Below the pieces are notes generated by a model, which saw only the letters and a list, made by a program, of their open reading frames with translations, did no database searches and had not been told where the DNA came from. A DNA stretch of 21,392 bases from a virus, in IMG/VR virus record IMGVR_UViG_3300031669_000275, positions 1 through 21,392 of that record. The stretch is one strand, 5' to 3'. Shown here piece after piece: positions 1 through 7,286 of the stretch (positions are counted from its first letter, which is position 1; each line of letters opens with the position of its first letter). A program made the translations under genes and the position numbers.

Positions 1-11
1 GATAGTGAAGG

Positions 12-530
12 TTACCATGTCACCGCCTGCACCTGTGCGACAGCTGTAGCTGCACGGATTGCGGTCTTCTGCGTCTGTTTGTGGATGAATAGCGGCTGGC
101 CGCGCCCGAGGATGGAAGCGGCCAAGCCCTGCAACTGGGCAAAGGTCATCGTCACCGGAACATTATTCATATCATACCACGCGAACCCTGCCGGCAGCGC
201 GCCACCCGCAGCGGTGAGCACCGACGCGATCAAATCCTGGCTCGCCTGGTCTGCCTGAAAAGTGGTGCCCATATAGGCAATCGGCGAGAAGACGGAGGCT
301 GCATAGCTGCTGTCCATCAGTGCAAGTTGCTGAGATTGAGCATCGGCAAGGCTTTGCACATACGGCGCAATCGTTCCAAGCGTTCCGGCGATCGCGGCGG
401 CATACAGGTCGCGGCCGAGTTGCTCAGTATCGTTCGAGTTGGCGGTGAATGGAATCCAGCCATACTGCGGGTGGTCAATCTCCATATCCACTGTGCCGTG
501 CGCGCTGTATTTCAAGTTCCTTGTTTCCAT
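12..530 (-). CDS. DUF4376-type phage protein, tail-fibre associated
   Basis: This 172-residue protein is encoded directly after the tail fibre gene. Its N-terminus carries the 'HPQYGWIPFTAN' pattern common at the start of phage tail-fibre-adjacent proteins. The C-terminal half resembles the DUF4376 family: it has 'TTFQADQASQ', a 'WYDMNNVPVTMT' strand pair, and the closing 'TAIRAATAVAQVQAVTW', a typical DUF4376 end. No catalytic residues, signal peptide or membrane segment are visible. The start is ATG at 530, with an AGGA site six bases upstream and the fibre stop codon 10 bases before it. Position suggests a role in fibre assembly or as an accessory tail protein, but this is inference because the family's function is not established. 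It is the last gene visible before the left edge. Confidence 0.75.
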   Translation of the reverse strand: METRNLKYSAHGTVDMEIDHPQYGWIPFTANSNDTEQLGRDLYAAAIAGTLGTIAPYVQSLADAQSQQLALMDSSYAASVFSPIAYMGTTFQADQASQDLIASVLTAAGGALPAGFAWYDMNNVPVTMTFAQLQGLAASILGRGQPLFIHKQTQKTAIRAATAVAQVQAVTW

Positions 531-540
531 GAGTTATCCT

Positions 541-1614
541 TTATGCTAAACGTTGTGCAAAGGCTGCTTGCTGAGTAGATGCAGCGTCATCTCTAAGCGC
601 CGCTCCAGTAATAATTCGCCACGTTCCAGAGAGATTTGTAGATTGAGACATTAGTACCTGGTTAGTCGGCAGTCCACCGGAGTTAGTCCCCGATATTTGG
701 CATAGATATAGTAATGAACCAGTAACACTTGTGCCTGATGAATAATTCACGGATGTGTTTCCAGGAATTACCAAACACATAATGCCGACTCCAAGCGAAC
801 CAGCATCTTTTGGTACGGCTGCATTTGCTGTCGTTTGGGCGTTATTTGCGGAAGTCTGGGCGTTATTTGCTGTCGTTTGGGCGTTATTTGCTGTCGTTTG
901 GGCGTTGGCGGCACTTGTTGGCGTAAGTGCAGCCCCTCCAGTAGTCGTATCAGATACCGTTCCAGAGCCGGTAAGGTTGACTGCATCCGTTGCATTTGCT
1001 ACTGATGTTCCAACATTGCAATATAGGTTTCCTTGTCCATCCGTATAAATATTGGCGATATAACCTTGCGGAATAGTAATCGATGCACCAGCCGTTCCAC
1101 CGTTTATCTTGTCGGTAGAATAAGGTGTAACAGTTACCGCGCCACCATAAGCATAGACTGTAACGAACCATGACTTATTCAGCAATGAAGTCTGCGCAAC
1201 TGTCAATATCAGTGCCGCGGTACAGATAAATACCGTTCCGCTATCCACCAGGGCAACAGATTGGCTAACTGCAATCGTGCTTTCAGTGAATGGCGATGTC
1301 TGAGTAGCAACAGCAGGCGGCGTTACATAGGCGGCCTGATTGAGCTGATTTCCTGCCGCATCGTAAAGGGTGAAAGTATAAGTTACACCGGATACAAGGA
1401 ATAACTGGCAGGATACGCCGGATGAATTGGATATTTCGCCGCGAGCGTTAAGCGGTATCGGGTTCGGCAATGGTATCGTACCGGCTGAATCCTGATAAGT
1501 GGCATAGTTTATACCGCCGACCTGAGTCAATACAGATCCGCCGACATTTGGCTCGGCCTGATTGTTCAGGAAGAACTGGATACCATAAGGTGAAATGCTT
1601 ACTTGAGTGGTCAT
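541..1614 (-). CDS. Short tail fibre / tailspike-like protein
   Basis: This 357-residue protein is a likely receptor-contacting fibre. Residues 1-95 resemble virion-binding N-terminal domains of podovirus tailspikes and fibres: a 'GGSVLTQVGG' strand, then 'ATYQDSAGTIPLPNPIPLNARGEI', then a 'YTFTLYDAAGN' strand. Residues about 107-205 form a beta-rich domain. Residues about 236-264 are four near-identical heptads of the AQTTANN type, expected to make a trimeric coiled-coil stalk. The C-terminus ends in a small domain with 'SGTWRIITG', a pattern seen at many tail fibre ends. No polysaccharide-degrading domain is visible, and the protein is short compared with P22 tailspike (about 670 residues), so enzymatic activity is unlikely. 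Its ATG overlaps the preceding small ORF in ATGA, and AGGAG lies seven bases upstream. The protein class is fairly sure; the receptor is unknown. Confidence 0.75.
   Translation of the reverse strand: MTTQVSISPYGIQFFLNNQAEPNVGGSVLTQVGGINYATYQDSAGTIPLPNPIPLNARGEISNSSGVSCQLFLVSGVTYTFTLYDAAGNQLNQAAYVTPPAVATQTSPFTESTIAVSQSVALVDSGTVFICTAALILTVAQTSLLNKSWFVTVYAYGGAVTVTPYSTDKINGGTAGASITIPQGYIANIYTDGQGNLYCNVGTSVANATDAVNLTGSGTVSDTTTGGAALTPTSAANAQTTANNAQTTANNAQTSANNAQTTANAAVPKDAGSLGVGIMCLVIPGNTSVNYSSGTSVTGSLLYLCQISGTNSGGLPTNQVLMSQSTNLSGTWRIITGAALRDDAASTQQAAFAQRLA
824..907. repeat. 21-bp tandem repeat, four copies, in fibre stalk
   Basis: Four direct copies of a 21-base unit occur back to back at 824-844, 845-865, 866-886 and 887-907. 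Copies 1 and 3 are identical, copy 4 differs only at its last base, and copy 2 carries several substitutions. On the coding strand each unit gives a seven-residue block of the AQTTANN type, so the repeat keeps frame and heptad register. Copy number could change by slippage or recombination, lengthening or shortening the stalk without a frameshift. Confidence 0.9.
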
Positions 1615-1748
1615 TTACTTGCTCCTGTGGTAGCATATCGCATGTTTGAACCATTCCTGATAGGTGCTGGAGCAGTATGGGCTAGACCCATCATGCGAGC
1701 TATTGACTCTGGTTTGTACAAATTCTGGAAGATCATCGTTTTTCCCAT
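1611..1748 (-). CDS. Small 45-residue protein between ejection and fibre genes
   Basis: An ATG at 1748 opens a 45-codon frame that fills the otherwise empty space between the large ejection protein and the tail fibre. It begins MGKTMIFQNLYKPESIARMM and ends in TTGASK. Its TGA overlaps the fibre ATG in an ATGA junction, a sign of translational coupling. An AGG lies nine bases upstream of its start, 11 bases after the previous stop. The fibre ribosome-binding site (AGGAG) lies within its last codons. No known domain is recognised. The product is basic, with four methionines and no membrane segment. It could be a minor virion peptide or a leader that couples translation to the fibre. The frame and junction are seen directly; expression is inferred. 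Confidence 0.6.
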   Translation of the reverse strand: MGKTMIFQNLYKPESIARMMGLAHTAPAPIRNGSNMRYATTGASK

Positions 1749-1758
1749 TATCTGTTAC

Positions 1759-3852
1759 CTATTTTTGACTGCCGGACGCATTATTGGAAAGCAGCGCAGA
1801 AAGCGGAACAAGTCCCATCTTACCCGTTACGTTCGGTAGTTTGTTTTTCAACAAATTAGTCACTTCCCCAGGCGAAGAAATACCGGCCCCAGGTTGTAAA
1901 ATGCTCCTCAAGGTATTCGATGATGCCTTTTTGTCAATCGCTGAAGAAATGACATTATGCGCCATGCTTCCTATAGGGGAATGAGTCAAGGTATCAACCG
2001 CACCCGCAGCAACCCCACCAGCAGAACGAGCAAGGTTAGATACATCGGTATTTGAGTTGTTTACAAATGAACCAGTAGGCTGAGATTGGACATTAGTAGC
2101 AACCTTTCCTAGAGTTTGCATAGTAGCTTGCTCTTCAGGGGAAAATATAATACCTAGCTTTGGTTTCAGGGCATCCAAAGCATTGTTATAGTCATTTTGG
2201 CTAAAATTACCTGCCTGATTAACGGACTTATCTTTTAAATGATTGACCACTGAAGCCTTGATGTTCTGTAGCGCAGCTGGATCGTCATGCAGAATTCCCG
2301 CCATTCCTTGAATATCCCCTGACTTTCCGTTGATGATGAATTTTTTAACAAAATCATCAGGAGATACTTTCCCGCTGGCCACGGCTTTATAAGCCGGAAC
2401 GGAACGCTCAAGGTCGAATCCTTGCTTGGCAGCTGCACGGGCAGTATCAGCCAAGCCTTTTAGTTGACCAGCCTGACCATCCATCGGCATATTCTCTAGC
2501 GTGTTACGAACGGTATTGACCGCCCCTTCCACGTTTCCATCGGTAGCACCACGAGCCGAAGCACCAAGAATAGTTCTGAGGTTCTCGAAGTTCTCAAAGT
2601 TCATGGGCTGTTCACCAGTCTGGAACTTTTGCAGGATTCCTTGAATCTGTGGAGGAAGGAAAGCACCTTTCATATTCTGTCCGAGCGCCTGATTAGCGTT
2701 AGCAGCGAAAGACTTTCCGTCAATCGGAATCTGGCCGCCATTAGCATCCGTCAGCGCTTTATAAGCCGCCTGAGTTGCAGCTTTGTTCTGGTCGATCTTT
2801 CCTTGTATCGAATCAATTAGATTCTGTCCGGCAGTAAAATTGTCAGGAACGGCCACATCAGGAGCAGCATTTTTCTTTATTGAATCAATATTCCCTATTA
2901 GTTGGGAATTCTGGTCATTGTATTTATAAGCCATATCAAGGTTCTTAGCGCGCATATTCCGTTCCATTGAAATCTGAACAGGGTCTTGCGTAGCCTGACC
3001 GGAAGTTAATGAAATCTTCACCGGCAATGAATCAGCCTCTACTTGTCTGGAAAGTGCAGCAGGGTTTAAATTCTCACCTTTTGCGGCAGCAGCTTTAACG
3101 GCAGACTGCAATTCAGGGCTGGCTCCGGCTACCGCTTCAGCAGCATCCTTGCCTGAAAGAGAAGATACGCCATTACGAACAGCATTCAGGAGTTTATTAC
3201 CAGCAGATCCTAAGACTTTACCCGCTACCGCGCCGACTGGATAGCCAATTGCACCACCAGCAGCACCAGCTCCCGTTTGCAATACTTTCTGCGACCAGAA
3301 ATTAGCATCAGGATTATTTACAGGTTGAGAAGCGCCGATAATCCCCCCTGCCTTGGTAGCATAAATCAGTTTGTTTATAAGATTCGCCCCTTCGCCAACA
3401 TCGCCAATTGGCAAAGCAGCAGCCGAAGCAACCGTTCCACCAAACTGGCCGGCAGTATTTGTTTTTGGGTTACTGGCAGCATAAGGCTGATTTTCTGAAC
3501 TGAGATTCTTTATCCCTGTTTCAGCGTCATTAGATAGCCATTGACCTGCTTTGTTTACAGTTGAGCCGATACTATCAGGAAGAATATTTGATGCAGCCTG
3601 TAGCCCTTTCCCTGCTAACTGTTGTATTCCTAGTGCAGTATCTCCGAATCCTTTACCAAGTCCAGCCCCAAACGAAGCCAATTTGCTTTCTGGCTGTGCT
3701 GGTGGAGTAGCAATCGGAGCAGGAGCAGGGTTAGACCCAACAGCATTAATCATGCTATCGTCAAAGGTATTCTGATTAGCCGAAGGTGCAGTACCAGAAG
3801 ATCCACTGGTATTGATCGCGTTAATTAAATCAGGGCTGAATACATCACTCAT
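1759..3852 (-). CDS. Internal virion / DNA ejection protein (gp16-like by position)
   Basis: This 697-residue protein is rich in Ala, Gly, Asn, Ser and Gln, like podovirus ejection proteins, which leave the capsid with the DNA and help it cross the cell envelope. The N-terminal 55 residues are disordered-looking and hold two copies of a D..INA.. motif (near residues 8-16 and 32-40), followed by a Pro/Ala linker. Residues 60-90 and especially 193-216 (GAGAAGG, then GYPVGAVAGK) are small-residue, glycine-zipper-like segments suited to membrane insertion. Residues from about 225 to the end look mostly helical. It is the last of three consecutive ejection-type genes, matching P22 order 7-20-16, and is close in size to P22 gp16 (about 609 residues). 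The start overlaps the upstream stop in ATGA. No lytic transglycosylase motif was noticed. The family call rests on order and composition, not on clear sequence identity. Confidence 0.65.
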   Translation of the reverse strand: MSDVFSPDLINAINTSGSSGTAPSANQNTFDDSMINAVGSNPAPAPIATPPAQPESKLASFGAGLGKGFGDTALGIQQLAGKGLQAASNILPDSIGSTVNKAGQWLSNDAETGIKNLSSENQPYAASNPKTNTAGQFGGTVASAAALPIGDVGEGANLINKLIYATKAGGIIGASQPVNNPDANFWSQKVLQTGAGAAGGAIGYPVGAVAGKVLGSAGNKLLNAVRNGVSSLSGKDAAEAVAGASPELQSAVKAAAAKGENLNPAALSRQVEADSLPVKISLTSGQATQDPVQISMERNMRAKNLDMAYKYNDQNSQLIGNIDSIKKNAAPDVAVPDNFTAGQNLIDSIQGKIDQNKAATQAAYKALTDANGGQIPIDGKSFAANANQALGQNMKGAFLPPQIQGILQKFQTGEQPMNFENFENLRTILGASARGATDGNVEGAVNTVRNTLENMPMDGQAGQLKGLADTARAAAKQGFDLERSVPAYKAVASGKVSPDDFVKKFIINGKSGDIQGMAGILHDDPAALQNIKASVVNHLKDKSVNQAGNFSQNDYNNALDALKPKLGIIFSPEEQATMQTLGKVATNVQSQPTGSFVNNSNTDVSNLARSAGGVAAGAVDTLTHSPIGSMAHNVISSAIDKKASSNTLRSILQPGAGISSPGEVTNLLKNKLPNVTGKMGLVPLSALLSNNASGSQK

Positions 3853-5390
3853 TTTGGCATCTGCCCATTTATCAGCATGTTCAGATTGTGCATGTGCAAT
3901 TGAACTTCAGTCCTTTGGTTTGGAGGAAGCTTGTTGATTGTAGACAAGGTATTGTTGTAACCTTGCGTATCTCCAAGGTTCCGTTCAGCCAGCAATCGGA
4001 AAGCGTTTATATCCGCGTTCTTGGCCCATTCAGAATCAAAGGCACGTTTTGCAATCGGGTTCTGGTTACTGGTTCCAACCACGTTATCCAACCCCTGACG
4101 ATATGAGTGACTTGCCTCTAGCGTAGCAGCACCAAAGCGCAACTTTTCAGCCAGAGCCTGGGGATTCATCTCTGTAGTTCCGGCAGCACCAGCCGCCATT
4201 GATCGAGCCGCATCGGTAGAAAGCCCAGCAGCCCCGGCGTTCTGTAAAGCCAGTCTATCAAGATAGCTTCCAACTTCCTGCATACTTGAATTGGGACTCG
4301 CTCCAAAAGGAGTCAGGATCGAGGTGAGCTTATTCCAATCATGGCTGTTGGGGCCAATAGCAGGATCAGTTTTAAGCAGTCCAAGAAGGTTAGAATAGAC
4401 CTGTTTTGTAGGTGCATAGCCAGTTACCGGGTTTGAGTCTCCCTGCCGTACTGCATCAGATTCCTGTGCCGCAGAGGTTGCGCTTGCAGCCTGCTGCGGG
4501 GTAGGGAACTGTGGTAGTTTCGGCCATTGGTTACCAGTTGGCGCAGCGTTAGGTGCTTGCTGAACTGGCGCAGGTGCGGGATTCGTACCGGGCGTAACCG
4601 AGAATGGCTGTCCAGTGGCCGGATTGATACCCATCATTCCCTTTTGAATCGCCGGTCCAGAAGGCGTAAATCCTCCACCGGCAGCAGGAGGAGCATAAAC
4701 ACCGGGTTGAACTGTGTTTCCCAAGTCCATATTGCCTTGATTCGGCTGAGTCTGTACCGTTTGACCAGTCTGGAAAAGAGCAGGCAAGGATTGGGCCAGA
4801 TGTTCCCGAGCCTGAGGATCAGCCGTGTTTTCCATGTGATCCAGAAATGTTCCGGCATGGTTTACAATCGAATTGAGTTCTGGATGATCTGTTGCAAGTT
4901 GCATCAATCGTTGCCGTGTGCTTTCGATATTCTGATTTGACGGATCGAGCGACAAGGACTGAATCGGGCCTTGCACCAATTTCTGACCCTGTGCGTCCAA
5001 AGTCTGCATGGATGATTGCAGCCCTACTTTGTCGGAGGTCGTTTTAATGATGTTCTGTGCAATTTGAGGCGCAAGTGGAGCAACGCGACCAGCCATCATT
5101 ACCAGCTTAGTCGGATCAATTTCACCATTAGCACCCATTAGAGATTGACCTTGATCGTCTACTCCGCTTTGCACATATTTACCAAATGCTTGAGCCTGTT
5201 GTGCGCTTTGTTGCTTTACTTTGGCTTCCTGTTGAATTGCAGGAAGTTGCGCCTGTTGACCAGCAATACCTAACGCCCCCGATTGCAACTGTTGCTGTTG
5301 CAGACGCAGGTTCATTATGTTGTTGAGCATTGGCAAGTTCTGGGCTGGGCCGTTTATTCCTTCTGCTACAGGTGCGCCGAAATCTGCCAT
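3849..5390 (-). CDS. Internal virion / DNA ejection protein (gp20-like by position)
   Basis: This 513-residue protein is Gln-, Ala- and Asn-rich. Residues about 25-75 are a predicted helix dense in Gln (LQQQQLQSG and following). A Pro/Gly-rich low-complexity linker occupies roughly the middle, and the C-terminal 180 residues look helical and globular. The middle-gene position in the three-gene ejection block corresponds to P22 gene 20 (about 471 residues). Two starts are possible. The ATG at 5402 touches the GGAGG with no spacer, so the ATG at 5390 (MADFGAPV) is preferred; GGGG lies six bases before it and the previous stop is only two bases upstream. Its TGA overlaps the next ATG. No enzyme motif, signal peptide or clear membrane helix is visible. 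A structural or ejection role is likely; exact equivalence to gp20 is unproven. Confidence 0.6.
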   Translation of the reverse strand: MADFGAPVAEGINGPAQNLPMLNNIMNLRLQQQQLQSGALGIAGQQAQLPAIQQEAKVKQQSAQQAQAFGKYVQSGVDDQGQSLMGANGEIDPTKLVMMAGRVAPLAPQIAQNIIKTTSDKVGLQSSMQTLDAQGQKLVQGPIQSLSLDPSNQNIESTRQRLMQLATDHPELNSIVNHAGTFLDHMENTADPQAREHLAQSLPALFQTGQTVQTQPNQGNMDLGNTVQPGVYAPPAAGGGFTPSGPAIQKGMMGINPATGQPFSVTPGTNPAPAPVQQAPNAAPTGNQWPKLPQFPTPQQAASATSAAQESDAVRQGDSNPVTGYAPTKQVYSNLLGLLKTDPAIGPNSHDWNKLTSILTPFGASPNSSMQEVGSYLDRLALQNAGAAGLSTDAARSMAAGAAGTTEMNPQALAEKLRFGAATLEASHSYRQGLDNVVGTSNQNPIAKRAFDSEWAKNADINAFRLLAERNLGDTQGYNNTLSTINKLPPNQRTEVQLHMHNLNMLINGQMPK

Positions 5391-5392
5391 GA

Positions 5393-6118
5393 TTAACCCC
5401 ATCCTCCAGTATTCGCCATGTTGAAATTAGGGCTGGCAGTGGTATATCCTGCATTATCTACAGCGCCAGTACCGCCTCCATAGTTATATCCAGCCCCATT
5501 CATTAGCGCGGCCATACTTAAGCCTCCAGATAGTGCATTGGCAGCGCCTACCGTTCCAGCAGCTTGTGAACCACCAGCAGCAGCTTGAGCCTGTGCAACG
5601 CCGGTTCCGAGTTGAGTCCCAGCCGATCCGACATTGGCAGCAGCATTTTGTCCGATCTGAGTCAAACCTGACAGACGGTTGAATATGTTATTCTGCTGCG
5701 TCTGGAACTGATTGAAATAGTCTCCGTAATGAGTCGCAGCGGTATTCGTGGCAAAGCTGGTCAGGTCTTTTAACGCTGCACCAGACATCGCACCTTGTCC
5801 TGGTGTGTCGGCGTTTAAAGTCGCTTGCTGGCCTTGTTGCTGGGCGAATTGATAACCGGGATATTGTTCGAGTTGTTGCTGGGTAGGATTGAATTGCTGG
5901 GTCAGATAGCCGCCCGGCTTCATCATGTCGCTTAGTGTCTGATTCGCACCATAACCAGATTGAATGAAAGGCTGTTGCTGCTTGTTGATGGTGTCGAACA
6001 TCGCCTTTTGCGTTGCAGCGGCTTGTTGCTGTGCAGCCGATTGTTGCCCAGCGGCTTGCTGCGAACCCATATAGCCCAATACAGCCGACCCTCCGATTGC
6101 TACCGCTATCCAAGACAT
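5393..6118 (-). CDS. DNA transfer / ejection protein (gp7-like)
   Basis: This 241-residue protein resembles the phage 'DNA transfer protein' group related by position to P22 gp7 (about 229 residues). It begins with a hydrophobic stretch, MSWIAVAIGGSAVLGYMG, followed by a Gln/Ala-rich helix (residues about 19-55), the recognisable 'QPFIQSGYGANQTLSDMM' block and a Gly/Ala/Gln-rich C-terminal half. P22 gp7 loses a short N-terminal segment during maturation; whether this one does cannot be seen. The start ATG has AGGA six bases upstream and lies inside the 3' end of the cupin gene (13-base overlap). It is the first gene of the ejection block and is expected to be packaged in the head and released early with the DNA. 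Confidence 0.7.
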   Translation of the reverse strand: MSWIAVAIGGSAVLGYMGSQQAAGQQSAAQQQAAATQKAMFDTINKQQQPFIQSGYGANQTLSDMMKPGGYLTQQFNPTQQQLEQYPGYQFAQQQGQQATLNADTPGQGAMSGAALKDLTSFATNTAATHYGDYFNQFQTQQNNIFNRLSGLTQIGQNAAANVGSAGTQLGTGVAQAQAAAGGSQAAGTVGAANALSGGLSMAALMNGAGYNYGGGTGAVDNAGYTTASPNFNMANTGGWG

Positions 6119-6555
6119 GACAATTCCTTCACTTTATTGCTGGAATCGAACAATGCCAGATCGTCAGACTCGATAATCTCCCGCTCTATTTCATCGAGAT
6201 CGGTATTGTTGGTACGATGGACAGTCAGGCAAGTGGCATCGGTCAAGGCTAATACAGCGCGCTTTGTGCCTGGTTTGGATACGATAACTTGCGGCCCTGT
6301 GATTTCCTTAACGCCGGAGTCGGTTGTAACCTTAATAGTTCCGCAGCAAATGATGTAAAAATGCTCGTTTTTGTGAACCTTTCCGACAATCAGCGTTCCA
6401 GCCGGACGCGGAAGGAATCGGCAATACATGCCGTCAGCAAAGAAGTGTTCCGTAGGAAGGTCGGCTTGTGGCATTTTAGCCATAGCCGATTGAAGATTGA
6501 AAATATCCGCTTTTGTCGGTATATGATCTTCAGAATTAAGTGGCAGCAGTAACAT
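6106..6555 (-). CDS. Cupin-fold phage protein
   Basis: This 149-residue protein has a single cupin-like beta-barrel. Residues about 45-130 show alternating short strands, including 'GTLIVGKVHKNEHFYIICCGTIKV' split by a turn, 'EITGPQVIVSKPGTKRAVLAL' and 'CLTVHRT'. One His of motif 1 is in KNEHFYII and a second is in TVHRT; the full metal-binding set of classical cupins is not clearly complete. An upstream in-frame ATG at 6588 adds 11 residues, but ATG at 6555 has a near-perfect AAAAGGAG five bases before it and is chosen. The gene sits between tail genes and the ejection block and follows an AT-rich gap with a possible promoter. Cupin proteins recur in phage structural regions with no established job; it could be a small virion protein or a host-modifying accessory. 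Confidence 0.7.
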   Translation of the reverse strand: MLLLPLNSEDHIPTKADIFNLQSAMAKMPQADLPTEHFFADGMYCRFLPRPAGTLIVGKVHKNEHFYIICCGTIKVTTDSGVKEITGPQVIVSKPGTKRAVLALTDATCLTVHRTNNTDLDEIEREIIESDDLALFDSSNKVKELSCLG

Positions 6556-6604
6556 CGAGACTCCTTTTAGGTTAAAAGCGCTCGACATATCAGCCGTGAG
6601 CGAT

Positions 6605-6633
6605 AATCTATATCAAAAATAAAAGAAAATCAA
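6605..6633 (-). promoter_or_regulatory. Possible sigma70-type promoter before the cupin gene
   Basis: In the 86-base gap between the 214-residue gene and the cupin start, the minus strand carries TTGATT (6628-6633) as a -35 and TAGATT (6605-6610) as a -10, 17 bases apart. Each matches consensus at four of six positions. TATAGA (6607-6612) is an alternative -10. The spacer is strikingly T-rich, and this is one of the few real intergenic gaps in the operon. It might drive the cupin and ejection genes separately from the head genes. Matches are imperfect and AT-rich gaps give false hits. Confidence 0.35.
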
Positions 6634-6641
6634 GCTATTAA

Positions 6642-7286
6642 TCATGCGATTCTTTTAACAACCACTGAACCAGTCCACGCATTCGGCATTATTATTGTTC
6701 CGAGGGATGACCAGACTGTTGTGGTGTCATCCCAGTGTGTTTCAGTATCCAGAATATAATTTGAACCTGTAATTGCGCTTCTTGATCTTATAGATGCCTG
6801 CTTCGTGGCAGTTGAGGTGAAAACAGTTGCCAATAAAGAATAAACAGAACCGTTTGAGCCATCCAGAACCATGGCGCTCGTAGTACTTATCACAGACGCT
6901 GGTGCACTTCCAAGTGTTGCATAAATAAATCCAGTTGTGAATGCGGAAGCATAAGTCGTATTGTTTGGATTAAGAGTACAATTTATCCCTGCCCCTGCCG
7001 CGGGTGTGAAATTACCGGCCATATCAATCTCATAAGCCTGCCCATCACCACAAGCTATGTGCAGAGGCATGGAAGTTGCGGAGGTGAAAGAATCTTGCGT
7101 AATCTGACCTACGCCTAACACACGGTCGTTTACGCCATCCCAAGCAACTGGCGTAAAATAAGAACCGACAGCCAGTGATAGATTGTATAAATACAGATAC
7201 CAAGTCGGATCGGCAATAACAATTCCTTGCGCGTTTGCTTTGCCGAATATGCTTCCTGATTGCGGGATCTTCTGGACTATGCTCAT
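6642..7286 (-). CDS. Unknown beta-rich protein in the tail-needle slot
   Basis: This 214-residue protein was not recognised. It opens 'MSIVQKIPQSGSIFGKANAQG' (split here for length) and is rich in Ser, Thr, Ala and Gly with alternating hydrophobics, the look of a beta-sandwich virion protein. It has no coiled coil, signal peptide or membrane segment. Its ATG overlaps the stop of the gp10-like gene in ATGA, so the two are probably translated together. In P22 the gene after gp10 is gp26, the trimeric tail needle that plugs the portal, followed by gp14. This protein occupies that slot but lacks the long helical heptads of gp26. It might be a plug, needle knob or other tail-tip component. That role is inferred from order only. 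Confidence 0.6.
   Translation of the reverse strand: MSIVQKIPQSGSIFGKANAQGIVIADPTWYLYLYNLSLAVGSYFTPVAWDGVNDRVLGVGQITQDSFTSATSMPLHIACGDGQAYEIDMAGNFTPAAGAGINCTLNPNNTTYASAFTTGFIYATLGSAPASVISTTSAMVLDGSNGSVYSLLATVFTSTATKQASIRSRSAITGSNYILDTETHWDDTTTVWSSLGTIIMPNAWTGSVVVKRIA

Noticed and set aside
824-907. Tandem repeats considered as a CRISPR array
   Set aside because: Units are directly adjacent with no spacers and encode heptads in frame.
541-1614. Diversity-generating retroelement target in the fibre
   Set aside because: No reverse transcriptase or template/variable repeat pair was seen in the window.
1603-1839. Plus-strand 78-residue frame with a hydrophobic stretch
   Set aside because: It overlaps three minus-strand frames with better starts and junctions, and has no convincing ribosome-binding site. 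The hydrophobic run is a by-product of the opposite strand.
4527-4940. Plus-strand 137-residue frame
   Set aside because: Antisense to an ejection gene; unusual Arg/Ser/Cys composition and no family resemblance.
5688-6113. Minus-strand 141-residue frame overlapping the gp7-like gene
   Set aside because: Same strand but different phase; Arg/Cys/His-rich shadow of a recognisable ejection protein.
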